Notes: generated from the sequence alone by a model not told the origin. A stretch of DNA of 64,000 bases from Leptospirillum ferrooxidans C2-3 (GCF_000284315.1 NC_017094.1:310001-374000); one strand, 5' to 3'. Positions 1 through 9,975 are shown, counted from the first letter of the stretch. Numbers and translations: made by a program.

Positions 1-436
1 AAAGATTCTGGGCCTGATCGACCTCTTCTCTCGAGATCAGGTCGGGAGATTCCTTGAGGGTTTGCCTGAAGCGGTTCAAAAGGGTCAGTCGGTACTGATA
101 ATTGGCCAGTGCTCGCATGAAGTGTGTTCTCAGTTCGGGAATGTCGATCTGGGCAAGAATGTCATTTTTCCGGACACTTGACCCGATGTCGACCGAGACG
201 GTTTTCAGGTATCCCAGAACCTGCGGATGGATTTCGGTCGACTGGTAGGATGTGACCGTTCCCGGGAGCCTGATGGAAACGGGAAGATCCGTGATGGTGG
301 GATGAGTCACAAGGACTGTTGCCCTTGATCCCTCTATCGTGACCAGCTTGTCCTTTCGGGGAGTCTGGTGGCAGGAAACCAGAAATGGCATGAGAAAAAG
401 CACAAGAAGGATCGATCGTAACGGAGTGTTGATCAT
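1..436 (-). CDS. RND efflux membrane-fusion (adaptor) lipoprotein, partial
   Basis: This is the N-terminal part (about 145 residues) of a periplasmic adaptor of the HlyD/AcrA type; the rest lies left of the window. The ATG at 436 is followed by a lipoprotein signal ending in LVSC, so the mature protein would be anchored through Cys21. A barrel-sandwich segment (GTVTSYQSTEIHPQVLGYL ... VDIGSSVRKNDILAQID) and the beginning of an alpha-hairpin follow. The reading frame is the same as that of the upstream RND permease and no stop codon separates them, so the start at 436 is either internal or the two proteins are fused. The upstream sequence has only a weak ribosome site (aagg, 9 bases away). Family assignment is firm; the start is not. 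Confidence 0.8.
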   Translation of the reverse strand, partial: MINTPLRSILLVLFLMPFLVSCHQTPRKDKLVTIEGSRATVLVTHPTITDLPVSIRLPGTVTSYQSTEIHPQVLGYLKTVSVDIGSSVRKNDILAQIDIPELRTHFMRALANYQYRLTLLNRFRQTLKESPDLISREEVDQAQNL

Positions 437-3400
437 GTTTTGGCCTTTATGGGTGGTGATGAATTGTTCTGTTTTCTTTAAAAAGAGAAAAGAGAGGACA
501 GGAATCAAAAAGAGCGTCAGGGGAGTGGCGACAAGAAGTCCTCCGATAACGGACCTTGCCAGGGGAAGGGTGTTCTCGGATCCGACGCCAAAGCGGATGG
601 CGACGGGGATCATGGCTGTAATGGCCGACAGGCTTGTGATCAGGATCGGCCGGATCCTTTCCCTGGACCCCCTCAGGATGGACTCCCTGAGGGGGATTCC
701 CTCGTTGACGTACCGAAGGTAGCGGTTGACGAGAAGGATGCTGTTCGACGCGACAATACCGATCGTCATGAAGATCCCCATGATCGAAACAAGATTCAGG
801 GAGGAATGGAGGATGCCAAGAAGGGCCATGCTGCCAATGATACCGAGAGGGACAACGCCGAGAACAATCAGGGGAGCGATGAAAGAACGGTAAAAGACAA
901 GGAGAAGAAGGAAAAGGAAAAAGACTGCCAGCAGTATGCCTTTCGAAAGATTGGAAAAGGCATGCCTTATATGGGTCGTCATACCCACAAAACGGATGTG
1001 GATTCCGGGGGGTGTGGATGTGTTCTTTAACAGCTGGTTGATCCTGTCGGAAATCTGGATGGACTCTCCCGGGGAAGGCGCAACCAGAACATCTATGGCC
1101 CGGTCCAGACGATCGTGATCGATCTCTTCGGGGATATCCTGATGGGTAACCCGTGCGAGCTCTCCGAGATAGGTGATGCTTCCTTTCTGGGTGTGGGCTA
1201 CGGGAAGATTGGTCAGGTCTTCCATTCTCGTAAACTTTTCCGGCGGGTACATGACGGAAAGGTAGTAGAAGAATCCGGTTACGGGGTCGATCCAGGGAAT
1301 GGGCCGGATCGCGTTATTGGAGTTCAGGCTGACCTGAACATTCTTCGCAACCTCGTCTTCTTCTGTTCCGAGGATCTTTCCAAGCGTCCGGTCGACCTCG
1401 ATCTTCAGGGCCGGGTAATGGGGGCGTTGAAAGACATTGGAGGACAGGACTCCGGGAAGACCCCTTACTTTTTCCGCCAAACGTTTGGCATAAAGCATGC
1501 TGTTTTGGTAATGGTCTCCATGAATTTCGATGATCACAGGAGTGATTCTGCCCCGGGAAAGAAGATCCTGGACGATTCCGCTGGCCTTGAAGAGGAAAAT
1601 GGTGTTTTCAAAGTGCTTTCGCAGAATGGGCTCAAGATGTCTGATCGCCTGGGCAGTCGAATAGTGGCGATGATTTTTGGAGACCAGCGCGACATCGATA
1701 ATGGCCGTATCCGTTCCGGCATTGGGGTTGAAAATCGATGACCACCCTGCCTTGATGCCGATATTGGAGACGATCGCCGTGACGGTGTTCCCGGGAAGGG
1801 ATTTCCGTATCAGATGATCGATGGCGATCGATTCCTTCCGGGATACGGAAAGGCGTGACCCGCCCGGAAAATGGACAAAGATCCTGAACTGGCCGGCGTC
1901 GACCTCGGGATAAAGGCTCTGCGGAACCGAGCGCCCAAGAGGGAGGATCAGAAGAAGGATCATGGTAATGAAAAGAAGGGTTCTCGCCGGATGCAAGAGC
2001 AGGTGGTCAAGAAAGACCCTATAACGGTCAAAGACTTTTTCGAGGTAGAGTGGAAGAGGGGGGACGATCTTGTCTTTTTTGGGCTTCCCGTACCGGTGTG
2101 CCAGGATGACAAGCCAGGGAATCAGGAGCAGTGAGAGGATTACGCTGACGAGATTCGCGCCGATGACCGAGATTCCGAGTGGCCAGAACAGGAAATGGAC
2201 GAGTCCTCCCAGAAAAAGAAGCGGAAAGAACACAACGATCATGGCAAGTGTGGCCATCACTGTCGGTCGCAGAATGGGGACAAGTCCGGCCATGATGGCC
2301 GACGGTGCGGATCCTTCCTCGGGTTCGTGGGACTTGAGACTTTCGACGACCAGGACAAGATGGTCGATCATTGGTCCCACGGCAATGGCAAGTCCCCCCA
2401 ATGTCATGATGTTGAGCGTTTCTCCGGAGAAGTGGAGAAAGGTCAGGTCGGCCAGGTAGGCGATCGGGAGAGCGATGACCCCAAGAAGGGCCTGCCTGAA
2501 CTCTCCCAGAACCAGAAAAATCAGTATTCCCGATGTCAGTATTCCTAGGAACGCCTCTCTCATGAGGGAGGAAAGGGCCTCTTTGGTATAGATGGTCTGA
2601 TCGAACAAAATTCTGGTCTTGACCTCCGCCGGAACCTTGTCGAGATGTGGCAGCGCCTGTTTGATCCGGGAGATCACATCGAGGGCGCTGTATCCGCTTT
2701 CCCGATAGATCGGAAGGATGACTGACGGAACGCCGTCGACCAATACCATGTTTTCCTGGGGAGCGAAGGAGTCTTCGATTGATGAGACGTCCCTCACAAA
2801 AACGGGAACTCCATGAGAAAGCCTGATGGGAATTTCTCCCAGGGCAGAAAGATCAGGTGCCTGATTGTTGAACTGGGTCAGGTAGTTGAGCTCTCCTATG
2901 CGGATATTTCCGGTGGGGATAAGAAGATTCTGGCGATAGATCGCATTGACAACATCAAGGGGGGTCAGTTTTCGGTTGATGAGCCGTTCCGGATGAAGGT
3001 ACATATTGATCTGCCGGACCTTTCCTCCGAAAATGGGGGGAGATGATACCCCTTCTATACCGCCCAGCTGGGGACGGACGACATTGGTTGCCAGGTCATA
3101 CAGTCGCGCCTGGCTGATGGAGTCCGATGTCAGGAGAATATGGCAGAGAGGGACATTAGAATAGCTGTAGGATACGACCATGGGCGAAGCCGTTCCGGGG
3201 GGCAGAAACGGCAGTATGGAGAGGGAAAGTTCATTGATTTCGGAAACAGCCTGCCCGATGGGAACCTGGCTGTGAAAAATGATTTTGACGAGACTGATGC
3301 CGTTCAGGGAGCGGGAGTGGATGGACTCCACATCTCCCGCCATGGTGAACTGCCTCTCGAGGATAGACGTAATATTCCGTTCGATGAGGGAGGAGTTCAT

Positions 3401-3622
3401 CCCCGGGTAAAATGTCGCCACCATCACCACCGGGATGGGGATCGAGGGGAAGATATCCCGGGGAATCTGCCGGATGGACAGAAAGCCGAAGACGATCACT
3501 CCCATGAGCATGGCAATCAGGGGGTAGGGATTTTCAAGATTGCCCTGGGTCATGCGGTGGAGCAGACCTTGGGTATTCAATTGTCCTGACGGTCTGTTGT
3601 CCTGCGCCTTATGATCTGACAT
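437..3622 (-). CDS. RND-family efflux permease (AcrB/CzcA-like), open into the adaptor gene
   Basis: About 1,060 codons read in one frame from ATG 3622. The protein begins with a cytoplasmic stretch, then TM1 (YPLIAMLMGVIVFGFLSI) and the usual RND phrase RQIPRDIFPSIPIPVV. Two large periplasmic domains and a central TM bundle (LGGLAIAVGPMIDHLVLVVES) follow, then a second bundle ending in TPLTLFLIPVLSFLFLKK. The length matches the family (about 1,000-1,050). It would use the proton gradient to export a small substrate through the adaptor downstream and an outer-membrane channel not seen here. The frame contains no stop before the adaptor ATG at 436; a TAA lies in another frame 13 bases upstream of it. 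The substrate class (drug or metal) cannot be decided. Confidence 0.88.
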
Positions 3623-3881
3623 CTTTGCTCCGGGTGATCGGATTTCCATTAGTTGTTTGAGAACACGATCAGGCATCCAGAGGTTTTTCCGGGAAAGGCA
3701 CCGTGTCGGAGGGCATCTGGAGGGGCCGAAAAAGAGATCGATCAAATCCCTTTTCCGGCTCCTCCAGAGCGTGATGGGGGATGGTAGTGCATATTCTGAA
3801 TGGAAATCCTTTCCTGTGCAAGAGGATGTTCAGGAGAATCAGGATTGATGGACAGGCGAGGATCTTTTAGGAGGAGGAGTT

Positions 3882-4718
3882 GTGATACATGTCAGCAGTC
3901 TGGATGAACTGAAAGAAGCCCTGTCGTCCGAAAGTGACCACCCATTGGCGCTGGTGCCAACGATGGGAGCCCTTCATTCTGGACACGTAGAACTTGTACG
4001 GCATGCGAAATCAAGAGGTTTCCATGTGGCTCTTTCCATATTCGTCAATCCGATGCAATTTGGTCCTGGTGAAGATCTTGAGCGGTATCCCAGACCCCTT
4101 TCGGCCGATCTGGATTTATGCCAGAAAGAGGGTGTTTCGCTTGTTTTTACTCCCAATGTTTCGGAAATGGTTTCGGAGAACTCCTCGATCAGGGTGAGCC
4201 ATCCCGTCGGCAGCCTCTATTGCGGGGCCTATCGACCCGGCCATTTTGACGGGGTCCTGACCATTGTTGCAAAACTCTTCCACCTGTTTTCTCCCGATAT
4301 TGCAGTGTTTGGACAGAAAGACCGGCAACAGCTTTTTCTGATCGAACGGATGGTGGCAGAGCTTGATTTTCCCTTGAAAATTGAATCGGTGAAGACGGTC
4401 CGGGAATATGACGGACTCGCGAAAAGTTCCCGCAATCGATACCTTTCGGAGAGTGAACGCCTCATTGCTCCATTTCTGTATGGCCGTCTTCTGAAAGCCA
4501 AAGAAGAAGGCGTTCCCAAAAATCACTCGGATCAGCAGGCCTGGCTGCAGGAAATCTCGAAAAATTTGTCCACTCTTGGTTTTCGTCCGGACTATGTCTC
4601 ATTGGTCGACCGGGAAACCTTTCTTCCGCCAACCCGGGATTCGTCCGGCCTGATCCTTCTGGCGGCGGCCTGGCTTGGGAAAACCCGTTTGATCGACAAT
4701 CTGGAGATGGATGAATGA
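3882..4718 (+). CDS. panC: Pantothenate synthetase
   Basis: Condenses pantoate with beta-alanine using ATP, the last step of pantothenate synthesis on the way to coenzyme A; cytosolic. The 278-residue protein shows the adenylate-forming nucleotidyltransferase signatures: PTMGALHSGH near residue 26 (HIGH-type), FVNPMQFGPGEDLERYPR, VFGQKDRQQ and the KMSKS-like loop KSSRNRYLS. The length is typical. The start is a GTG at 3882 behind a strong aggaggagg site. Its stop overlaps the pabB start by 4 bases (ATGA), so the two genes are translationally coupled. This pairs two vitamin precursor pathways in one transcript. Confidence 0.97.
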   Translation: MIHVSSLDELKEALSSESDHPLALVPTMGALHSGHVELVRHAKSRGFHVALSIFVNPMQFGPGEDLERYPRPLSADLDLCQKEGVSLVFTPNVSEMVSENSSIRVSHPVGSLYCGAYRPGHFDGVLTIVAKLFHLFSPDIAVFGQKDRQQLFLIERMVAELDFPLKIESVKTVREYDGLAKSSRNRYLSESERLIAPFLYGRLLKAKEEGVPKNHSDQQAWLQEISKNLSTLGFRPDYVSLVDRETFLPPTRDSSGLILLAAAWLGKTRLIDNLEMDE

Positions 4719-6019
4719 CGGAATGGGGGGACACTTCTTACCATGTTCTGGAAGATGTTCCTTTTTTTCCGGAAAAATGGCTTTTTCATCTGAGAAGCCT
4801 TTTTCCATCCTCTCCAGTGGCTCATTTTCCCCGTGAGAAAAACTGGGGATGGAGCTTCATTCCATGGGGACTCTCACCTCTTGATCATCAGGAGATGCTG
4901 TCGGTTTTCCGGAAGCCTCTTGCGAGGGAAAAGAAAACCCCTGATCCGGAGAGGCCTTTATTTTCCGATGGCTATGTTTTTCTGATGCCATTCACGGGAA
5001 TCGATCCGGATGATCTTTCAAAGACTATTGTCTGCCATTACCGGTCATCGGTCTGTTATGAGCACCGTACACGACGTCTTTTTATCCCGCTCTCCCTTTA
5101 TGACCTGGCAAAACAGGCCGGATGCTGGGATGAGGGTGCTCTTCCCGGACATTCTCTTCCCCGGATTGTTCTGTCTCCCTCCATCTCTCGAGAGAGGTAT
5201 CGGGAAAATGTCCTGAAAGTTCTTTCCGGGATCCGGGAAGGGCGGTTTTATCAGGTCAATCTGGCAATCGATTTTTGCGGTGAGGATCTGGGCCTCGATC
5301 CGGTGGTTTTGAATGATCTTCTTTTGAAGGCTAACCCATCTCCGGGATCGGCCGTGTATATTGGACAGTCAAGATGGATAGTCTCAAATTCTCCTGAGCG
5401 ACTGTTTTGCTTGTCAGAAGGGACGATTACGACATCTCCCATTGCAGGGACCCTTCCACTTCGGGAAGAGAAGCCCCAAAACGAGAGTGCCCACGGGAAT
5501 CGCTCGGGCGAGGAGATCTTCAGGGGGGACCCCAAAGAGCATGCGGAGCATGTCATGACAGTTGATCTTCTGAGAAATGATCTGGGCCAAATCTGCCGCC
5601 CTTCGAGCATTCATCTGCCCCGTTTCCTGGGGGTCGAGCGCTACAGACATCTTTGGCATCTGGTCTCGGATGTGAAAGGTGACCTGATTCCTGGTCTTGG
5701 TCTGGGGGAGATTCTGGGCGCCATGATGCCCGGTGGGTCCGTCACAGGGGCTCCAAAGCGGGCAGTAACAAAGGAGATTATGGAGCTTGAGGGGAGCCCT
5801 CGCGAATATTATTGCGGAAGCCTCGGACTTTTTGATCCTGAAAGAGGTTTGGCGGATTTCAATTTACTGATTCGCACGGTTTTTCAGGAGAATGGTCGTA
5901 TCCGCATTCCGGTTGGATCAGGGTTGGTGGCAGATTCGGATCCTGAGAGGGAGTATGAAGAAATTCTTGCGAAACTTCGAGTGATTTCAGATGTTTTGGA
6001 GGGCGCGACGCCCCAATAA
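4715..6019 (+). CDS. pabB: Aminodeoxychorismate synthase component I
   Basis: Chorismate-utilising enzyme that makes 4-amino-4-deoxychorismate from chorismate and glutamine-derived ammonia, for p-aminobenzoate and folate. Of 434 residues the C-terminal 270 form the chorismate-binding domain: GRFYQVNLA, SNSPERLF, the SPIAGTLPL motif (residues 240-250), DLLRNDLGQIC, and PGGSVTGAPKRAVTKEIMELE. These fit PabB/TrpE, and the absence of trp genes together with a pabC-like gene 1.5 kb away favours PabB. The SPIAGT motif rather than a PIKGT motif is atypical: the Lys said to form an intermediate in E. coli PabB is not in that position here. No glutamine amidotransferase (pabA) is in the window. Confidence 0.9.
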   Translation: MTEWGDTSYHVLEDVPFFPEKWLFHLRSLFPSSPVAHFPREKNWGWSFIPWGLSPLDHQEMLSVFRKPLAREKKTPDPERPLFSDGYVFLMPFTGIDPDDLSKTIVCHYRSSVCYEHRTRRLFIPLSLYDLAKQAGCWDEGALPGHSLPRIVLSPSISRERYRENVLKVLSGIREGRFYQVNLAIDFCGEDLGLDPVVLNDLLLKANPSPGSAVYIGQSRWIVSNSPERLFCLSEGTITTSPIAGTLPLREEKPQNESAHGNRSGEEIFRGDPKEHAEHVMTVDLLRNDLGQICRPSSIHLPRFLGVERYRHLWHLVSDVKGDLIPGLGLGEILGAMMPGGSVTGAPKRAVTKEIMELEGSPREYYCGSLGLFDPERGLADFNLLIRTVFQENGRIRIPVGSGLVADSDPEREYEEILAKLRVISDVLEGATPQ

Positions 6020-6121
6020 GCCTTTCTGCTATTTTTCTATGACCCCTCCCTCTGACCATGGGGGTTCGAGGTGAGGAGATTGTGGCGGGAATAGGGGATT
6101 CCCATGATTCATTGGAGGTTG

Positions 6122-7270
6122 TCAGATGTTTCCAAACAGGTCTATGTACTCTCCATAACGAAACTGTCGATTGCGTACGTTTCCTGTGATTTCTCTAAGA
6201 AGATTATGTGTGACAAAACGTTTCATTAAATTGTTGGCTGCAGTGAAGCTTGCTCCTGTTACCGTTACGATATCCTGAACATCGATAATGGGATGCGAAT
6301 AGAGGTATTCCAGTACCTTATTTCCATTAGCGGTTGAGCCTCCAAAACACTCAATGATCATTTCTCGGTGTTTTTCCCGTAACGCGACAATTTGTCGGGC
6401 AGTCTCGGTGGCCTCATGGGAGACTTCTCCAACGGCGACAAGAAAAAACTTTAACCAGCTTTCCCAATCCCCTTCATCCCGAATTTTCTGAAGGAGATCG
6501 TAATATTGTTCCCGGTGTTTTTTAAAGTAATGAGAAAGGTAAAGGACTGGGCGTTGGAGAATGCCGCGTTCGCAAAAAAGAAGTGTGATCAGCAATCTTC
6601 CTATACGTCCATTGCCGTCAAGAAACGGGTGGATGGTTTCGAATTGGGCATGTGCCAATCCAATTTTTATCAGATCTGGAAGTTGCTCTTCACTATGAAG
6701 AAATTGCTCAAGATTCGAAAGCGCATCCGGTACGATTTCGGGAGGGGGAGGAACAAAGGTTGCTTCGTGGAGGGTGCAACCGCCAGGACCAATCCAGTTT
6801 TGACTACGCCGTAGCTCTCCTGGCTGACGATCTGCCCCTCGCACATTGACGAGCAATTTTTGATGGATCACTTTTATGAGCCGGACAGAAACGGGCAGTT
6901 CCTTTAAACGTGAAAGTCCAAGGTTCATGGCTCCGATATAATTGATGACTTCATCGACATCTTTCGGACGCCGGGAGCTGAACACCTGTGCTTCCGCTTC
7001 AAGAACATCATCAAGAGAGCTCTGAGTTCCTTCTATTTGACTTGATAAGACCGCTTCTTTGCGTATGTACATGAACACAAAAAGGTCTGGATCAGGGAGT
7101 GTCTGGATGGACCCATCAAGCCGTCCGATCGCACGGTCTGCGAAAGAACCAGCGGTCAGGATTTCATGATCCATCACAATACCTGGATCTGGCGGAAGAA
7201 ATTTTGGAATAAAGGCTTTATAGCCTTTTAGTTGATGGATATATTGGCCAGCACGACCTATTTTTTTCAT
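6122..7270 (-). CDS. Fic-family protein with C-terminal helix-turn-helix
   Basis: A 382-residue Fic-domain protein. Such enzymes usually transfer AMP from ATP to a hydroxyl on a target protein. An N-terminal Fic_N-type segment contains SSQIEG (about residues 96-101), matching the inhibitory (S/T)xxxE(G/N) motif of self-inhibited class II Fic proteins. The catalytic loop HPFLDGNGRIGR (about residues 217-228) has every key residue of HxFx(D/E)GNGRxxR, so the enzyme should be active. The C-terminal 70 residues look like a winged helix (VQDIVTVTGASFTAANNLMKRF). It interrupts an otherwise folate-related cluster on the opposite strand and faces pabB. Its upstream region carries palindromes that the helix-turn-helix could bind. 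The target protein is unknown. Confidence 0.93.
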   Translation of the reverse strand: MKKIGRAGQYIHQLKGYKAFIPKFLPPDPGIVMDHEILTAGSFADRAIGRLDGSIQTLPDPDLFVFMYIRKEAVLSSQIEGTQSSLDDVLEAEAQVFSSRRPKDVDEVINYIGAMNLGLSRLKELPVSVRLIKVIHQKLLVNVRGADRQPGELRRSQNWIGPGGCTLHEATFVPPPPEIVPDALSNLEQFLHSEEQLPDLIKIGLAHAQFETIHPFLDGNGRIGRLLITLLFCERGILQRPVLYLSHYFKKHREQYYDLLQKIRDEGDWESWLKFFLVAVGEVSHEATETARQIVALREKHREMIIECFGGSTANGNKVLEYLYSHPIIDVQDIVTVTGASFTAANNLMKRFVTHNLLREITGNVRNRQFRYGEYIDLFGNI

Positions 7271-7300
7271 CGGATACTCTTATTTGGAATGTCTGTACCT

Positions 7301-7384
7301 TGGAAGTCAATCGACTCCATATTAAAGGCATGGTGCAATATGGAAGTCAATCGACTCCATATTAAAGGATTCGTTTAATATGGA
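7301..7384. promoter_or_regulatory. Direct and inverted repeats upstream of fic (candidate operator)
   Basis: A 28-bp unit occurs twice, at 7301-7328 and 7341-7368, exactly 40 bp apart. Each copy contains TCCATATT. The second copy pairs with 7374-7384 as a perfect 11-bp inverted repeat (TCCATATTAAA / TTTAATATGGA, 7-base spacer). The first pairs over 8 bp with AATATGGA at 7337-7344. It lies 31 bases upstream of the fic start and about 100 upstream of pabC, so it probably controls fic, and possibly both. Confidence 0.6.
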
Positions 7385-7512
7385 ACGGACTCTGGCCTGT
7401 ATCTTTCCTGAAAGACACGGCCCTGTTCTGGAATTCTCCTGGTGTCCGGTCGGATCTGGCCATTTGGGGGGAAGGGGTGAGATATTCTGGAGAAAGGGAA
7501 AAAGAATTGCTG

Positions 7513-8382
7513 ATGCTTAAAAACAATAAACTGCTGGACTCTTCCCAAGTGCATGTTTCAGCAATGGATCCGGCTTTTTTATATGGGGAGTCCCTTGTCA
7601 CGACCGTTGGCGTGACAAGAGGGCATCCGGAGTTTCTAGACCGTCATCTCGACAGAATCCTGCAAATGGCCAACTCGCTTGACTGGAGCTTTATCCCCTC
7701 CCGGGGAGATCTTCTTCATGGAGTCTCGCTGCTGCTTGAAAATCTGGAGTCTCCTCCCAAACTATTGAGAATCACCATGACCCCGGGCGCGCTTCGGGAA
7801 GTTTCTCTGACCGGAAAGCCGTCTGTTCAGGGTGACTGGTTTATTTTTCCTGTTTTTCGGAACGATCCTCCAAAATCGGATTGGGAACAGGGAGTTGATG
7901 TCGCTCTGGCACCCGATCCGCTTCTCCTGTCTGGAGACCCCCGTGGAAGGTTGAAAACAGGCAATCTTCTCCTGTCTGCCCATCTCGCGCGGAGAAAGTC
8001 GAAGGGAGTTTATGAGTGGATCCTGAAGGGGAGGACTGGAAGGCTTCTCGAGGGGGCTGTCTCGAATGTGTTCTTTATCCGTGATGACGGAACGGTTTTC
8101 ACCGCTCCTGAGCGATGGGGAATCCTTCCCGGGGTGATCCGTTGTGTTGTTCTGGAAGAATGGAAAAAGGAAGGGCGCATTCTCAGGTGGTCCGCCCCGA
8201 AATCATCAGAGCTCGGTCAGGTGAAGGGAATCTTTCTGACGAATTCCTACCTGAAGGTGATGCCGGTTGCCAGGCTTCTTGATGAAAAGGGAGGCGTTCT
8301 CTGGGAGGGTTCTCCTTCATGGCTGAAAGAGGAAATCCTCCCATTGAGGGAGCGGATCGAGATCCGTTCTGCTCGGGAATAA
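7513..8382 (+). CDS. pabC: Aminotransferase class IV, probable 4-amino-4-deoxychorismate lyase
   Basis: A fold-type IV PLP enzyme of 289 residues from ATG 7513; an in-frame GTG at 7477 behind a G-rich site would add 12 residues. Seen: FLYGESLVTT near the N terminus, the probable PLP lysine in RLKTGNLL (about residue 149), EGAVSNVFF and PGVIRCVVLEE, all class IV landmarks. The family includes branched-chain and D-amino acid aminotransferases. The ADC lyase role (pyruvate release to give p-aminobenzoate) is inferred from pabB upstream on the same strand. The two are separated only by the opposite-strand fic gene, which looks inserted into a pan-pab cluster. Confidence 0.75.
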   Translation: MLKNNKLLDSSQVHVSAMDPAFLYGESLVTTVGVTRGHPEFLDRHLDRILQMANSLDWSFIPSRGDLLHGVSLLLENLESPPKLLRITMTPGALREVSLTGKPSVQGDWFIFPVFRNDPPKSDWEQGVDVALAPDPLLLSGDPRGRLKTGNLLLSAHLARRKSKGVYEWILKGRTGRLLEGAVSNVFFIRDDGTVFTAPERWGILPGVIRCVVLEEWKKEGRILRWSAPKSSELGQVKGIFLTNSYLKVMPVARLLDEKGGVLWEGSPSWLKEEILPLRERIEIRSARE

Positions 8383-8399
8383 GCGGGATTCTATCAGGA

Positions 8400-9446
8400 T
8401 CACTGGATTTTCATGATCCGCAGAACAGGCTTTCCCGATATTTCCTGAAGGGGAAGATAGACCAGGCCAGTTTGAGGATCAATCGCCACAGTATGGGCGC
8501 GATAGGCAACATACTGCTCGCCCGATTTTTTCCAACCGAAAGTCCCCCGAGAAAAGACACTGACGGTTCCCGATTCTGAGGCGACAACCAGATGACCCCT
8601 TTTGGAGTCGAGACTCAGGACGTCAGGATCAGTTCCCACCGAAAATCGGTTTTGAAGCTTCCCGCTCGGAAGGCTCATGATCAGAAGAGTGGCATTTTCC
8701 TGGCAGAGAATGAAGAGCTGTTTCCCGTCCGGGCTGATCCGTTCTCCATGAGGTTTGCAGCCTTTCTCAACAGGGATCTTCCTGATGAGCTTCATGGTAT
8801 GAGGGTCGATGACCGCGACCAGATCCTCTTTTTCTCCTGAAACGGTTGAGTAAATCCGGTGATCCTTTGGATTGTAGCGGGTGTTGCCCACCTCTCCCGG
8901 CAAAGAAAGTGTCAAGACCGATGGGTGGGATCCGACTCCGACTGAGGTCACGGCATGGCCGGTTTCATCCGAGATGAAGACCCGGTTGTCCTGAGGGTCA
9001 AAGGCGAGACCATCCGGGTGGTGCCCTGACGGGAACCTTCTGGTGATGGTCAGATTTTGGGAACGAATTTCAAAAAGTTGGTCAACTCCGGTTGCCGTCG
9101 CATAAATGGCGCCTTTCTCAGGAATGGCGATGACGCCATGGATATTGGGGATCTTGTGTATTTCCCTGATGACTTTTCGGTGGATAAGGTCGATGACCAG
9201 AAGAGAGTTGTCTCCCAGATGGGCGATGAGAAGACGATGCTTTTTTTGATCGATGGAGGTGTAGTCGAGCCGCGTGGCTTTTCCGGGAAGGGGGATATCC
9301 TGAATTTCTAAAAGAGGATTTCGGGACGTGGAAGTACTGTCCCCGCTGGCCGATATGGGTGGTGAGAGGATGATCGCAAAAAAAAGAATCAATAGGGTAT
9401 GGGCAAGAGGAAAAGATTTGAGGATTGGTCGTTTTTTCGTCGCCAT
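8400..9446 (-). CDS. Secreted YVTN/NHL-type beta-propeller protein
   Basis: 348 residues with a signal peptide (basic start, then LAHTLLILFFAIILSPPISASG). Six or seven repeated blades follow with the pattern of YVTN propellers: LLIAHLGDNSLLVIDL, AIYATATGVDQLFEI, RVFISDETGHAVTSV, RIYSTVSGEKEDLVAVIDP and HLVVASESGTVSVF. It is probably periplasmic and binds a ligand or protein partner; no catalytic residue is evident. It is the last gene of the exbB-exbD-tonB operon, so a link to TonB-dependent uptake is likely but unproven. It converges on pabC with a 17-base gap. Confidence 0.75.
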   Translation of the reverse strand: MATKKRPILKSFPLAHTLLILFFAIILSPPISASGDSTSTSRNPLLEIQDIPLPGKATRLDYTSIDQKKHRLLIAHLGDNSLLVIDLIHRKVIREIHKIPNIHGVIAIPEKGAIYATATGVDQLFEIRSQNLTITRRFPSGHHPDGLAFDPQDNRVFISDETGHAVTSVGVGSHPSVLTLSLPGEVGNTRYNPKDHRIYSTVSGEKEDLVAVIDPHTMKLIRKIPVEKGCKPHGERISPDGKQLFILCQENATLLIMSLPSGKLQNRFSVGTDPDVLSLDSKRGHLVVASESGTVSVFSRGTFGWKKSGEQYVAYRAHTVAIDPQTGLVYLPLQEISGKPVLRIMKIQ

Positions 9447-9506
9447 TGAACCCTTTCTGAAAAATTCAGGAAAAAGGAAGAGGTCCGGAACCGGAATTGA
9501 GATTTC

Positions 9507-9968
9507 TCAAGAGGGGCAGTCTTCTGGAAGGAAGAGCTCCCGATGGCCGCGGGAAAGCCCCCTCGCCCATGTATTCATCGGTAAGAACACCCCGTTATGG
9601 TCCGTTTGCCAAACGGCGCTTCTGGTGAGGAAAGTCGCAAGCTCTGATATGGGAGCATCGCATTTTTTCACCAGGGGAAGGTCAAAACGGATCTTGACGG
9701 TTATCGGATCCTGGGGATCGGGATGATCGATCTCGATTGCGGTAATGGAAAGACCGTAATGTTTGAAGACTTTTTTCAGTCCCATGCTGTCATTTGGTCC
9801 CGGCAACATGCTCAGAATAACCGAATTGTCCTCTTTTTTCTTTTTAGGCTCCGAACCATCAGCTGTTTGGCCTGTATCCGTCCCCGGAGGGGGGTTGTCC
9901 TGAGCATGGGCAACCGTCGTGAGAAGCAATGCAAAAAAAAGGAGAAAAAAAATGGCTGATCGTTTCAT
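9507..9968 (-). CDS. Hypothetical exported protein in the tonB operon
   Basis: 153 residues, family not recognised. A clear signal peptide (MKRSAIFFLLFFALLLTTVAHAQ) is followed by a short Pro/Asp/Gly/Lys-rich linker and a domain of about 100 residues with predicted beta strands (ITAIEIDHPDPQDPITVKIRF). Two cysteines, one at about 106 and one near the C terminus, could form a disulfide. It starts 7 bases after the tonB stop and precedes the propeller gene, so it is probably a periplasmic accessory of this TonB system. Confidence 0.6.
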   Translation of the reverse strand: MKRSAIFFLLFFALLLTTVAHAQDNPPPGTDTGQTADGSEPKKKKEDNSVILSMLPGPNDSMGLKKVFKHYGLSITAIEIDHPDPQDPITVKIRFDLPLVKKCDAPISELATFLTRSAVWQTDHNGVFLPMNTWARGLSRGHRELFLPEDCPS

Positions 9969-9975
9969 CGGCGAC

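Noticed and set aside
339-3589. Many plus-strand open frames opposite the RND permease
   Set aside because: They are shadows of the minus-strand permease and adaptor; their translations are low-complexity and match no family, while the minus strand reads as one coherent RND protein.
7301-7368. Short CRISPR-like repeat
   Set aside because: Only two copies with a 12-base gap, no spacers or cas genes; it fits an operator better.
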